Assembly (NCBI GenBank): GCA_013698525.1
Contig: JACCSM010000407.1
Location: 1-10,618 of the forward strand
Reading direction: 5' to 3'
Length of the DNA stretch: 10,618 bases
Origin: Rubrobacteraceae bacterium
Lineage (GTDB): Bacteria > Actinomycetota > Rubrobacteria > Rubrobacterales > Rubrobacteraceae
The notes beneath the pieces were generated by a model. It did no database searches, was not told the origin of the DNA, and saw nothing but the letters and a program-made list of their open reading frames with translations. Position 1 is the stretch's first letter. Each line of letters begins with the position of its first letter. The position numbers and the translations under genes were made by a program. Below are positions 1-7,536 of this stretch, one piece after another.

Positions 1-1916
1 CGCCCCGAGGCCGCCTCGACCGTGGCCGAGACCACCCTGCCGACCTCCGCTTCTGCGATGAAGGCGCCCTGGACGCGCGACGGCCTTGCCGCCGAGACGG
101 GCTTGTAGAGCATGTCACCCATCCCGAGCAGGGCCTCTGCGCCAGGGGTGTCCAGGATCACCCGGCTGTCCACCTGGCTCGAGACGGCGAAAGCGATGCG
201 GCTAGGGACGTTCGCTTTGATCATGCCCGTAATTACGTCCACGCTGGGTCTCTGGGTGGCGACCACGAGGTGGATGCCCACCGCGCGCGCCTTCTGGGCG
301 AGCCTGATGATCGCATCCTCTACCTTGGCACCGGCCTGCATCATGAGGTCGGCGAGCTCGTCTATGACGACGACTACGTAGGGCATCTGGGTCTCGGCCC
401 TGTCGTTGTATCCCTCGACAGACCTGACCCCGATCTTCTCGAGCACCTCGTAACGGCGCTCCATCTCGGCAACGGCCCATGCCAGCGCGTTTGCAGCCTT
501 CTTCACATCGGTTACGACCGGCGTAATGAGGTGCGGCACCCGCCCGAACTGGGAGAGCTCCACCCTCTTGGGGTCTATGAGGACCATCTTGACCTGCCGC
601 GGATCAGTGGTAAGCAACAGCGAGGTCAACAGCCCGTTGAGCATTACGCTCTTGCCGCTGCCTGTGGTCCCCGCGACGAGCAGGTGCGGCATCTCGGAGA
701 GGTCGAAGAACACGGCCCGCCCCGAGATATCCTTGCCCAGTCCGACCGGAAGGGTCCAGTCGTTTGCGTCGGGGTAGGCCTGGAACACGTCTCCGAGCGT
801 CACCTTCGCCGGCCTGGTGTTGGGCACTTCGACCCCAACCGCGCTCTTGCCAGGGATCGGGGCGAGTATCCTGACCTCGGTCGCGGCCAGGGCATACGCG
901 ATGTCCTGCTGCAGGTTCCTGACCTTACCCACCTTGACCCCGCTCCCGAGGCGAAGCTCGTAACGCGTAACCCGAGGGCCGACCACGGCGCGCACCACGT
1001 GGGCCTCGACCCCGAGATCGGAGAGCGCCAGGGTGAGCCTCTGGCTGGTACCCTCGGCATCGTGCTCGGGATCCCCACTCCCGAGGCTCAACATGGAGAA
1101 AGGCGGCGGTGTGTACTCGCCTGGCGCGAGCTCCCTCTCCACGCCGAAGGTCTCCTGCGCAGGACCACGCTCGGGCAAGACGACCTCGAACTCCCTGGTC
1201 GGCGCGCTCTCTACCTCTCTTACCCCAGCAGGCGCCTCCGAGGCAGCGCTGTCCCTCGTGCGGCTGCGCTTCGGAGACGGTTCTGGCCGCTTCTCTCTCT
1301 TCTCCTGCAGCCCACGGGCAAGTCCAATGACCTTCTCGCCAACGGTCTTGAGCGCGGCGAAGGCCGATGCGAAGCTCACGCCGGTGAGCAGGGAGAGGCC
1401 GAGGGCGAAAAGCAGCCCGATCGCAAGCGCGGCCCCGATGGCACCGGCGGCCCACTGCACCCCCGCGTAGAATCCACTGCCTAGAATACCCCCGGCATCA
1501 GGGTAATGTCTGGGCGTAAAGAGCTGCCTCTGGGGCAGGGTGGCAGCGAAGGTGGCAGCAACGGCGAGCAGCAACAGAACGGTGCCGGCGACGAGGCGGC
1601 CACCCAGGCGGCCGAGCAAGAGGAGGAGACCGGCAACCGCCGTGAGCGGGGCGAGCGCGAAGCCGACCCTCCCGAGCATCTGGGCCGTCACAAAGGATCC
1701 CGCATCACCAAGGAAAGCGCCGCGTCCACTCACGAATGCAGCGCTGAAAAACAGGCCGAGGGCGAGCAGGAACACCCCGACAGCCTCCCTCGTTACAGCC
1801 TCGGTAAGGCCCTCCCGTAACCGAGTTAGGGGCGAGACGCTCTTGCGCCTCGTCTTACCTCTGCCAGAGGAGCCCTTCTTCGTACCCTTCTTTGGCGCAC
1901 GCTTGCTCTTAGCCAC
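1..1916 (-). CDS. ftsK: DNA translocase FtsK/SpoIIIE, C-terminus cut by window edge
   Basis: ATP-driven double-stranded DNA pump that acts at the division septum to move and resolve chromosome ends. The frame is open for 638 codons and leaves the window before a stop. The N-terminus is strongly basic (many Lys/Arg in residues 1-34), followed by four hydrophobic segments at about 44-63, 84-102, 108-127 and 152-178, the usual FtsK membrane anchor. A short charged and Pro-rich linker (about 183-285) leads to the motor: alpha domain about 285-390, Walker A AGTTGSGKS at 415-423, Walker B VVVVIDELADL ending near 524 with D519 and E520, and the conserved LLGMGDML near 595-603. The gamma domain that reads KOPS-type sites would lie outside. 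The start is GTG at 1916; an in-frame TAG lies two codons upstream, so no longer form is possible. The ribosome site is weak. It lies 65 bases downstream of rnj. FtsK versus SpoIIIE cannot be told apart here. Confidence 0.95.
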   Translation of the reverse strand, partial: MAKSKRAPKKGTKKGSSGRGKTRRKSVSPLTRLREGLTEAVTREAVGVFLLALGLFFSAAFVSGRGAFLGDAGSFVTAQMLGRVGFALAPLTAVAGLLLLLGRLGGRLVAGTVLLLLAVAATFAATLPQRQLFTPRHYPDAGGILGSGFYAGVQWAAGAIGAALAIGLLFALGLSLLTGVSFASAFAALKTVGEKVIGLARGLQEKREKRPEPSPKRSRTRDSAASEAPAGVREVESAPTREFEVVLPERGPAQETFGVERELAPGEYTPPPFSMLSLGSGDPEHDAEGTSQRLTLALSDLGVEAHVVRAVVGPRVTRYELRLGSGVKVGKVRNLQQDIAYALAATEVRILAPIPGKSAVGVEVPNTRPAKVTLGDVFQAYPDANDWTLPVGLGKDISGRAVFFDLSEMPHLLVAGTTGSGKSVMLNGLLTSLLLTTDPRQVKMVLIDPKRVELSQFGRVPHLITPVVTDVKKAANALAWAVAEMERRYEVLEKIGVRSVEGYNDRAETQMPYVVVVIDELADLMMQAGAKVEDAIIRLAQKARAVGIHLVVATQRPSVDVITGMIKANVPSRIAFAVSSQVDSRVILDTPGAEALLGMGDMLYKPVSAARPSRVQGAFIAEAEVGRVVSATVEAASG

Positions 1917-1981
1917 GCCCTAAGTCTAGCCCATAAGCCTCTAGTCCACCGTCAACCGCAAGGTGTAGTACAGGGTTAGAT

Positions 1982-3646
1982 CTAAACCTCAACTATTAGC
2001 GGCAGGATGATCGGGCGTTTACCCGTCCGATCGGAGAGGAATCTGGAGAGGTCTTGACGGATGGCCTTCTTCAGCTCGCCCCAGTCCGTTACCTGGCGCC
2101 TGGCCGTCCGCTCCAGAGTGCCCGTAACCACGGCCATCGACTCGTCGACCAGGCCGTTTGCAGCCTGCTGGTCGACGAAGCCGCGCGAGATCACATCGGG
2201 GGGTCCTAAGAGCTGGCCGTTCTGGGCGTTGATGCGGGCGACGACGATAAACATGCCGTCCTCCGAGAGCTGCTGGCGCTCGCGCATTACGCCGTCGGAG
2301 CTCTCTGCGATGGCACCGGCGTCAACCAGGAACATTCCGGCGGCGACGTTCTCGGCCCTGCGCGCCTGGCCGTTCTCGAACTCCAGGCTGGCGCCATTCT
2401 CCAGGATAAAGATGTTCTCTTCGGGGATGCCGAGGCTAATCGCGGTGTTGGCGTGGTGCCTGAGCATCCTGAACTCGCCGTGCACGGGCACGAGGAATCT
2501 GGGCTTGAGGAGCGCGAGTACCAGCTTCTGCTCCTCTTGGGCCGCGTGACCCGAGACATGTACGTTGCGCAGGGGACTGTAGTAGACCTCAGCGCCACGC
2601 TTCATCAGGTTGTTGATGGTGCGCGAAACGCCGCGCTCGTTGCCGGGGATCGGGTGGGCGGCTATCACGACGGTGTCGCCCGGGCCGGCCTCAATGGTGC
2701 GGTGGGTGCCGTTCGCCACCCGGCTCAAGGCGGCGAGCGGCTCGCCCTGGGAGCCAGTCATCAGAACGGCGATGTCCGAGTCGGGAACCTTATTGATGTC
2801 CCTCTGCTCGACGAGCATCGAGGACGGGAGGTCCAGGTAGCCGAGCTCCAGCGCGATCTGGACGTTGCGGACCATGGAACGTCCGGCCACGCCGACGAGC
2901 CGGTTGTGCTCCTTCGCCGCCTCGACGACCTGGCTGACGCGATGGATGTGGGAGGCGAAGGAGGCGACGATGATCCTGCCCTGCGCCTTTTCGAAGACGT
3001 CCTGAAAGGTCGTCGCGACGGTCTTCTCGGAGGGCACGTAGCCGGGTCTCTCCGAGTTGGTCGAGTCGCCGAAGTAAGCGAGAACTCCCTCCTTACCCAG
3101 CTCGGCCAATCTCCCCAGATCGATCGGCTCGCCCTCGATTGGCGTCAGGTCCACCTTGTAGTCACCGGAGAAGACGATCAGGCCCGCGTTGGTGCGGATC
3201 GCCACGGCCACAGCGTCGGGAATGGAGTGGTTGACGTTGATGAACTCGAGACCGAAACCCCCGAGGTTCTGGGTGCCGCCCGCCTTTATCTCGCGCAGAT
3301 CCCCCCTCTTGATCCCGAACTCCTGCAGCTTGCTGCGCACGAGCCCGAGGGTGAGCTTGGTGGCGTAGACCGGCACGTTGAACTCGCGCAAGAGATAAGG
3401 GAGCGCACCCACATGGTCCTCGTGACCGTGCGTGAGCACTATGCCCTTCAGTTCGCCAGCGTGTTCCCGCAGGTAGGTGAAGTCAGGGAGGACGAGGTCG
3501 ATCCCCGGCATCTCCTCGTCAGGAAACGACATACCAGCGTCGACCAGGATTATCCCACTGTTCTGGCGCACGGCCGTCATGTTCTTGCCGATCTCACCCA
3601 AGCCCCCGAGGGGAACGACCTGCAAGGTCTTATTGTCTAATTGCAT
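1982..3646 (-). CDS. rnj: Ribonuclease J
   Basis: Metallo-beta-lactamase/beta-CASP nuclease with 5'-to-3' exonuclease and endonuclease activity, central to mRNA decay and 5' rRNA maturation in bacteria lacking or supplementing RNase E. The 554 residues match the family length. Near the N-terminus is the typical VPLGGLGEIGKN (11-22). The zinc motif is HGHEDH at 73-78 (H73, H75, D77, H78), followed by H140 and D162 (FSGDYK). The beta-CASP part carries GSQGEP (298-303), the NVHVSGHA motif (H363, H367) and PVHGEF (H389). The C-terminal domain, about 450-554, is complete. Start ATG at 3646 has a strong GGGAGG only 2 bases upstream, a shorter gap than usual, but no other start fits the conserved N-terminus. 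A promoter-like pair in the repeat upstream suggests it can be transcribed apart from pnp and the peptidase gene. Only one copy is visible; J1 versus J2 cannot be assigned. Confidence 0.95.
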   Translation of the reverse strand: MQLDNKTLQVVPLGGLGEIGKNMTAVRQNSGIILVDAGMSFPDEEMPGIDLVLPDFTYLREHAGELKGIVLTHGHEDHVGALPYLLREFNVPVYATKLTLGLVRSKLQEFGIKRGDLREIKAGGTQNLGGFGLEFINVNHSIPDAVAVAIRTNAGLIVFSGDYKVDLTPIEGEPIDLGRLAELGKEGVLAYFGDSTNSERPGYVPSEKTVATTFQDVFEKAQGRIIVASFASHIHRVSQVVEAAKEHNRLVGVAGRSMVRNVQIALELGYLDLPSSMLVEQRDINKVPDSDIAVLMTGSQGEPLAALSRVANGTHRTIEAGPGDTVVIAAHPIPGNERGVSRTINNLMKRGAEVYYSPLRNVHVSGHAAQEEQKLVLALLKPRFLVPVHGEFRMLRHHANTAISLGIPEENIFILENGASLEFENGQARRAENVAAGMFLVDAGAIAESSDGVMRERQQLSEDGMFIVVARINAQNGQLLGPPDVISRGFVDQQAANGLVDESMAVVTGTLERTARRQVTDWGELKKAIRQDLSRFLSDRTGKRPIILPLIVEV

Positions 3647-3663
3647 TTCCTCCCTTCGGTCGG

Positions 3664-3746
3664 AAAGCTGGTCAGCATTTCAGCTTTTTGCTGACTGGCT
3701 GACAATCCGCCCCCAAGCCGGCGTGCTGACTTGCTGAAATGCTAAT
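3664..3746. repeat. Degenerate 8-base-phased repeat with an 11-base inverted pair
   Basis: The gap between the M16 gene and rnj is built from short degenerate units spaced exactly 8 bases apart. On the plus strand AAAGCT, TCAGCA and TCAGCT start at 3664, 3672 and 3680. The opposite orientation follows as GCTGAC at 3690 and 3698, and again as GCTGAC, GCTGAA and GCTAAT at 3725, 3733 and 3741. AGCATTTCAGC (3674-3684) and GCTGAAATGCT (3733-3743) are perfect inverted copies, and TCAGC-TTTTT-GCTGA (3680-3694) is a small hairpin. The block between the arms (3704-3724) is G+C rich and unrelated. Similar short-period intergenic repeats occur in several bacterial groups, but I cannot name this one. It could act as an RNA fold ending or protecting the peptidase transcript. 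Confidence 0.6.
3677..3705 (-). promoter_or_regulatory. Candidate promoter for rnj
   Basis: On the minus strand TTGTCA (3705-3700, five of six to TTGACA) is followed after exactly 17 bases by TGAAAT (3682-3677, four of six to TATAAT). This predicts a start near 3670 and a leader of about 24 bases carrying the GGGAGG ribosome site of rnj. Both hexamers overlap repeat units, so the match may be a by-product of the repeat. Confidence 0.35.
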
Positions 3747-3749
3747 TGA

Positions 3750-5012
3750 CTAACTTCCGTTCAGGTACCTGCCCAGATCGAGCTCCTTCGGCCCCACGGC
3801 GGAGAGGTACATCTTATCTGTTCTCAGGTGCTGTTTGGCGAGGCGTGCGATATCCTCCGGGGTCACGGCCTCGATGCGGGCGGAGATCTCGTCCGGCGTC
3901 AAGAGCTCAGCGCCGGTTATGACGCCGCGGCCGACGCGATTCATCCTCGCCGAGGTGCTCTCGAGGGCGAGGAGCGTCGAGCTCTTGAGTTGCTGCTTGG
4001 TACGCTCCAATTCCTCTTCCTCGACCTCCTCCTCTATTGCCCTCCCGAGTTGCTCGACGATCACCTTCACCGCCTCCTCCACGTTGCCCGTGGTGGAGCC
4101 GACGTAAGTCTTGATCGCGCCGGCGTCCGAGTATCCCTGGTGGTAGGAGAAAACGGCGTACGCGAGCCCGCGCTTCTCGCGCACCTCCTGGAACAGGCGG
4201 CTGCTCATGCCTCCGCCGAGGACGTTGTTCAGCGCGGCCATCGCGTAACGGTCCTCGCTCTTCGCGGGGATACCAAGAGAGCCCATCGACACGTGGTACT
4301 GCTCCGTATCCTTGAACTTGAAGAAAAAGCGACTCTCGGGAGGGGTCGGCCTCGCCTCTCGCACGAACGGCTCTCCTTCGGGCAGGCCGGAGAGCGTCTC
4401 CTCGACCATTTGCTCGACGTCGTCGGGGTCGAGCTTGCCGGCGGCGACGACGAAGACGTTGGGTGCCGTGTAGGTGCGGCTGTGGAAGTCCTCGAGGGTA
4501 TCGTGGTCGACCCCGCGGACGGTCTCGGCCGACCCGATAATCGGGCGACCGAGTGGGTCCTCGTGGAAGATCAAAGAAGACAGGTACTCGTCGGCAAGCT
4601 GGTCTGGCCTGTCCTCGTACATCTTGATCTCCTCGACGATGACCTCCCGCTCCCGCTCGAGATCAGCGAGCGTCGGCCTGAGGACCATGTCGCTCATGAT
4701 GTCGAGGGCGCGCCCGAGGTGCTCGGGGAGAAAGCGGGCGTAGAGCAGGGTGTACTCCTCGCCGGTCGCCGCGTTTTCCTGGGCACCGATGCCCTCGAAG
4801 GCCTGGGCGATGCCGAGGGCGTCCATGTCCGGGGTCCCCTTGAAGAGCATGTGCTCCATCAGGTGGCTGATACCGGCCACTTCGTCCATCTCGTCGCGGG
4901 AGCCGGCCCGGATCCAGAGCCCAAGAGCGACGCTCGTCGCCTCGGCAAGGGGCTCGGAGAAAACCCTGAGGCCCCCTGGAAGATCCTTCCGTCTTATGTT
5001 CGGGTCGGCCAC
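3750..5012 (-). CDS. M16 (pitrilysin/insulinase) family zinc peptidase
   Basis: Zinc metallopeptidase of the mitochondrial processing peptidase type, thought to cut peptides or short unfolded proteins in the cytoplasm; the substrate is unknown. The inverted zinc motif HLMEH lies at 50-54 (H50 and H54 ligands, E53 catalytic), and the third ligand is probably one of the glutamates in VEEIKMYEDRPD (126-137). The second half carries the conserved REKRGLAYAV (278-287), whose Arg and Tyr help bind substrate. The 420 residues equal the usual single-chain length of the PepR/YmxG group; no signal peptide is seen. An acidic tract EEEVEEEELE (327-336) is notable. The start is GTG, whose first base is the last base of the pnp TAG stop; a GGAGGG ribosome site sits in the last pnp codons (about 5016-5021). 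This indicates translational coupling to pnp, a pairing common in Actinomycetota. Confidence 0.93.
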   Translation of the reverse strand: MADPNIRRKDLPGGLRVFSEPLAEATSVALGLWIRAGSRDEMDEVAGISHLMEHMLFKGTPDMDALGIAQAFEGIGAQENAATGEEYTLLYARFLPEHLGRALDIMSDMVLRPTLADLEREREVIVEEIKMYEDRPDQLADEYLSSLIFHEDPLGRPIIGSAETVRGVDHDTLEDFHSRTYTAPNVFVVAAGKLDPDDVEQMVEETLSGLPEGEPFVREARPTPPESRFFFKFKDTEQYHVSMGSLGIPAKSEDRYAMAALNNVLGGGMSSRLFQEVREKRGLAYAVFSYHQGYSDAGAIKTYVGSTTGNVEEAVKVIVEQLGRAIEEEVEEEELERTKQQLKSSTLLALESTSARMNRVGRGVITGAELLTPDEISARIEAVTPEDIARLAKQHLRTDKMYLSAVGPKELDLGRYLNGS

Positions 5013-7069
5013 TAGCCCTCCAGCTTCTCGAGGCTGATGCGGTTCTGCTTGTCTATCTCCAGGACACGCACCTTGATGCGGTCGCCCTCGCTGACGACGT
5101 CCTCGACCCTCTCGACCCGCTGCCTTCCAGGCGCGAGCCGCGAGATGTGCACGAGCCCGTCGCGGCCCGGCGTAAGCTCGACGAAGGCTCCGAAGTTGGT
5201 GGTCTTCACGACCTTGCCGGTGTAGATCTCACCGGCCTCGACGTCCTTCATCATCCCGTTTATGGCCGAGGCCGCATCCTTCGAGATGCTCCCTTCACCG
5301 GCCACGAACACCGTCCCGTCGTCCTCGACGGAGATGTTCACGCCGAACTGCTCCTGCAGCGCGTTGATGGTCTTCCCACCTGGCCCAATGAGCATACCGA
5401 TCTTGTCCTTCGGGATCTTTAGGACCTCGACCCTCGGGGCGTAGTCGGAGACCTCGGCCCTCGGCTCTGCTATGGCGCCGCGCAGGATCTCGAGTATCTC
5501 CAAACGCCCGGCCTTTGCCTGCTCCAGCGCCTCCTGCAAGAGCTGGGCCGAAACACCGGTGATCTTCATGTCCATCTGGAGCGCCGTTATGCCGTCGGCG
5601 GTGCCTGCGACCTTGAAGTCCATGTCGCCCATGTGATCCTCGAGGCCCTGAATGTCGCTGAGGATGACATAATCGTCGCCCTCCTTGACGAGCCCCATCG
5701 CCACGCCGGCTACGGGAGCCTTGATCGGCACGCCGCCGTCCATTAGCGCCAGCGTCGAGCCGCATACGCTCGCCATCGAGGAGGACCCGTTCGACTCCAG
5801 TACCTCGGATATTATGCGTAGAGCATAGGGGAACTCTTCCTCCGACGGAATGACCGATACCAGCGCCCGCTCTGCCAGGGCTCCGTGACCGATCTCACGC
5901 CGCCGCGGGCTCCCAAGACGTCCCGTCTCGCCCGTGGAGTAGGGCGGGAAGTTGTAGTGGTGCATGTAGCGCTTGCCCGTCTGCGGCTCGATGGTGTCGA
6001 GCCGTTGCGCGAGACCGAGGTCGGCCAGGGCCAGGGAGCTCAAGACCTGCGTCTCGCCCCTGGTGAAGAGCCCCGAGCCGTGTACCCGCGGGAGCGCCTG
6101 CACCTCGGCGGAGGTCGGCCTTATCTCGTCGAGCCTCCGCAGGTCCGTACGCTTGCGGTCCTGGAGGTAGAGCTCGCGGAAAGCCTCTTTCTCGAGCGTT
6201 GAAAGGGCTGCCGTGATCTGGGGGATCTCCTCCTCGTCACGGCCCTCTGTCAACTCCTCGCTCAACTCCTCGAGCGCGTCGTGCCTGGCCCTGCGGTCGG
6301 TCTGGACGATGCCATCTTTCATCCGCCGGAGATACTGCTGGCGGAAGTCGGCGAGAAAAGGATTCTCCTGCGTCTCCTCTATCTGGTGCTTCTCTTTTCC
6401 GTACTCGCCGGCCCACTCCTCAATCGCCTCAGCCTGGGTCTTGACGGTTTCCTCGGCGAGCTGCAGGGCCTCGACCATGACGTTCTCGGGCACCTCGTTC
6501 GCCCCTGCCTCGACCATGGTGATGGCATCCTTGGTGCCTGCAACAACGAGGTCAAGGTCGCTGTCTGCGACCTGGGCGTAGGTAGGGTTCAGGATGAACT
6601 CGCCGTCGAGCGAACGCCCGACGCGCACGGCCCCGATCGGGCCGGCGAAGGGCAGGTCCGAGAGGGCGAGCGCCGCAGAAGCCCCGACCATGCTAACAGT
6701 GTCATAAGGGGTGTCCTGGTCGGCGACCAGAACGGTCCCCACGACCTGTATTTCGTAGTGATAGTTCTTCGGGAAGAGCGGCCTGAGAGGCCTGTCCGTG
6801 AGGCGCGAGGTCAGGATCGCACGCTCGGAGGGCCTCCCCTCGCGCTTGATGAAGCCGCCGGGGATCTTGCCCGCCGCGGACATGCGCTCCTCGATGTCCA
6901 CGCTCAAGGGTAAGAACGTCGCGCCGGGGCGCGGGGCCTGTGAACGTGTCGCTGTGGAAAGGATCACGGTGTCGCCGAGCCTCGCCGTCACCGAGCCACC
7001 GGCTTGCCTGGCCAGCTTCCCGGTTTCGAGCACGATCGAGCGCTCGCCTACTGGTATATCTAGACGCAT
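5012..7069 (-). CDS. pnp: Polyribonucleotide nucleotidyltransferase (PNPase)
   Basis: Phosphorolytic 3'-to-5' exoribonuclease, a homotrimer that degrades mRNA and can add heteropolymeric tails. All five parts are present in 685 residues: first RNase PH domain (about 10-140, with KREGRPSERAILTSRLTDRP at 76-95), helical linker (about 190-300), catalytic second RNase PH domain (about 320-500), KH domain (about 547-605, GPGG at 562-565) and S1 domain (about 614-683). The catalytic aspartates lie in SDIQGLEDHMGDMDFKVAG (471-489). The protein ends right after S1 with no extra tail, so it is slightly shorter than many relatives. The ATG at 7069 has AGGAG 7 bases upstream. The gene lies 34 bases after rpsO, the widespread rpsO-pnp pairing. 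In other bacteria pnp controls its own mRNA; I see no clear structure for that here. Confidence 0.97.
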   Translation of the reverse strand: MRLDIPVGERSIVLETGKLARQAGGSVTARLGDTVILSTATRSQAPRPGATFLPLSVDIEERMSAAGKIPGGFIKREGRPSERAILTSRLTDRPLRPLFPKNYHYEIQVVGTVLVADQDTPYDTVSMVGASAALALSDLPFAGPIGAVRVGRSLDGEFILNPTYAQVADSDLDLVVAGTKDAITMVEAGANEVPENVMVEALQLAEETVKTQAEAIEEWAGEYGKEKHQIEETQENPFLADFRQQYLRRMKDGIVQTDRRARHDALEELSEELTEGRDEEEIPQITAALSTLEKEAFRELYLQDRKRTDLRRLDEIRPTSAEVQALPRVHGSGLFTRGETQVLSSLALADLGLAQRLDTIEPQTGKRYMHHYNFPPYSTGETGRLGSPRRREIGHGALAERALVSVIPSEEEFPYALRIISEVLESNGSSSMASVCGSTLALMDGGVPIKAPVAGVAMGLVKEGDDYVILSDIQGLEDHMGDMDFKVAGTADGITALQMDMKITGVSAQLLQEALEQAKAGRLEILEILRGAIAEPRAEVSDYAPRVEVLKIPKDKIGMLIGPGGKTINALQEQFGVNISVEDDGTVFVAGEGSISKDAASAINGMMKDVEAGEIYTGKVVKTTNFGAFVELTPGRDGLVHISRLAPGRQRVERVEDVVSEGDRIKVRVLEIDKQNRISLEKLEG

Positions 7070-7103
7070 GTTATTTCTCCTCTTGCTTCTCTTGTTGCCC
7101 GGA

Positions 7104-7370
7104 CTACCGGCGTAGGCCGAGCTTGGCGATGAGCGCCCGGTAGCGCTCGACGTCCTTCTTCTGCAAGTACTTTAGTAACCTGCGGCGCCTGCCGACCAAC
7201 TTCAACAGTCCACGCCGCGAATGGTAGTCGTGCTTGTGCTCGCGCAAGTGCTCCGTGAGGTGCGCTATGCGCCGCGTGAGCACCGCGACCTGCACCTCGG
7301 GCGACCCCGTGTCCCCATCGTGCGTCCGGTGCTCCTGAATGATCTCCTCTTTGTGCTCAACTACAGCCAA
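7104..7370 (-). CDS. rpsO: 30S ribosomal protein S15
   Basis: Primary 16S rRNA-binding protein of the small-subunit platform, binding the central-domain three-way junction. The 88 residues match the family length exactly. Conserved parts are [16 protein letters not shown] (17-32), [10 protein letters not shown] (47-56), the Arg-rich run 61-64 and the C-terminal [12 protein letters not shown]. The start codon is TTG at 7370; GAGGAG lies 10 bases upstream (7381-7386) and the encoded [10 protein letters not shown] fits the family. It is the first gene after a 166-base spacer, so it may begin an rpsO-pnp-peptidase transcript. S15 often represses its own mRNA through a leader that mimics rRNA; the leader here is long enough, but I could not fold a convincing site by eye. 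Confidence 0.97.
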   Translation of the reverse strand: MAVVEHKEEIIQEHRTHDGDTGSPEVQVAVLTRRIAHLTEHLREHKHDYHSRRGLLKLVGRRRRLLKYLQKKDVERYRALIAKLGLRR

Positions 7371-7536
7371 CTTCTTCTTTCTCCTCTTTGTTCACTTCTC
7401 TATCGTTTAACCCGTTCGACTCTTTATGCTACCACATGCATCAAATAGTATCGTGCGTTGTAGCAGACCCGAAAACGTCCTCGAGAAGCCCCAACGGCTC
7501 GGCCGGCGCCTCACGTTCTCCATCCAGGTACATGGA
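7371..7536 (-). promoter_or_regulatory. Spacer before rpsO with a weak promoter candidate
   Basis: This is the longest non-coding gap in the window. On the minus strand TACTAT (7450-7445) lies 17 bases after TTCGGG (7473-7468). The -10 matches four of six consensus bases and the -35 only three, so support is weak. It would give an rpsO leader of about 65 bases that is A+G rich close to the gene. No U-tailed hairpin ending the ribF transcript is evident; only a short TCCAT/ATGGA pairing is seen near 7520-7535. The change in base composition toward A+T supports a regulatory role. Confidence 0.25.

Noticed and set aside
270..1484. 404-codon plus-strand open frame opposite ftsK
   Set aside because: It lies entirely antisense to a clear FtsK frame and its product is low-complexity Arg/Gly/His-rich; long antisense frames are expected in G+C-rich genes.
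1932..1955. Promoter for ftsK using TTGACG at 1955-1950
   Set aside because: No acceptable -10 hexamer lies 16-18 bases downstream; the only near matches need spacers of about 14 or 21 bases.
3704..3724. Rho-independent terminator after the M16 gene
   Set aside because: The CGCC/GGCG pairing is only 4 base pairs and no T-run follows in either direction; the longer 11-base arms enclose a 48-base loop without a U tail.
2453..5015. Two 395-codon plus-strand frames opposite rnj (2453-3640) and the M16 gene (3828-5015)
   Set aside because: Both mirror the codon pattern of the real minus-strand genes, show no known motif, and nearly equal lengths are coincidence.
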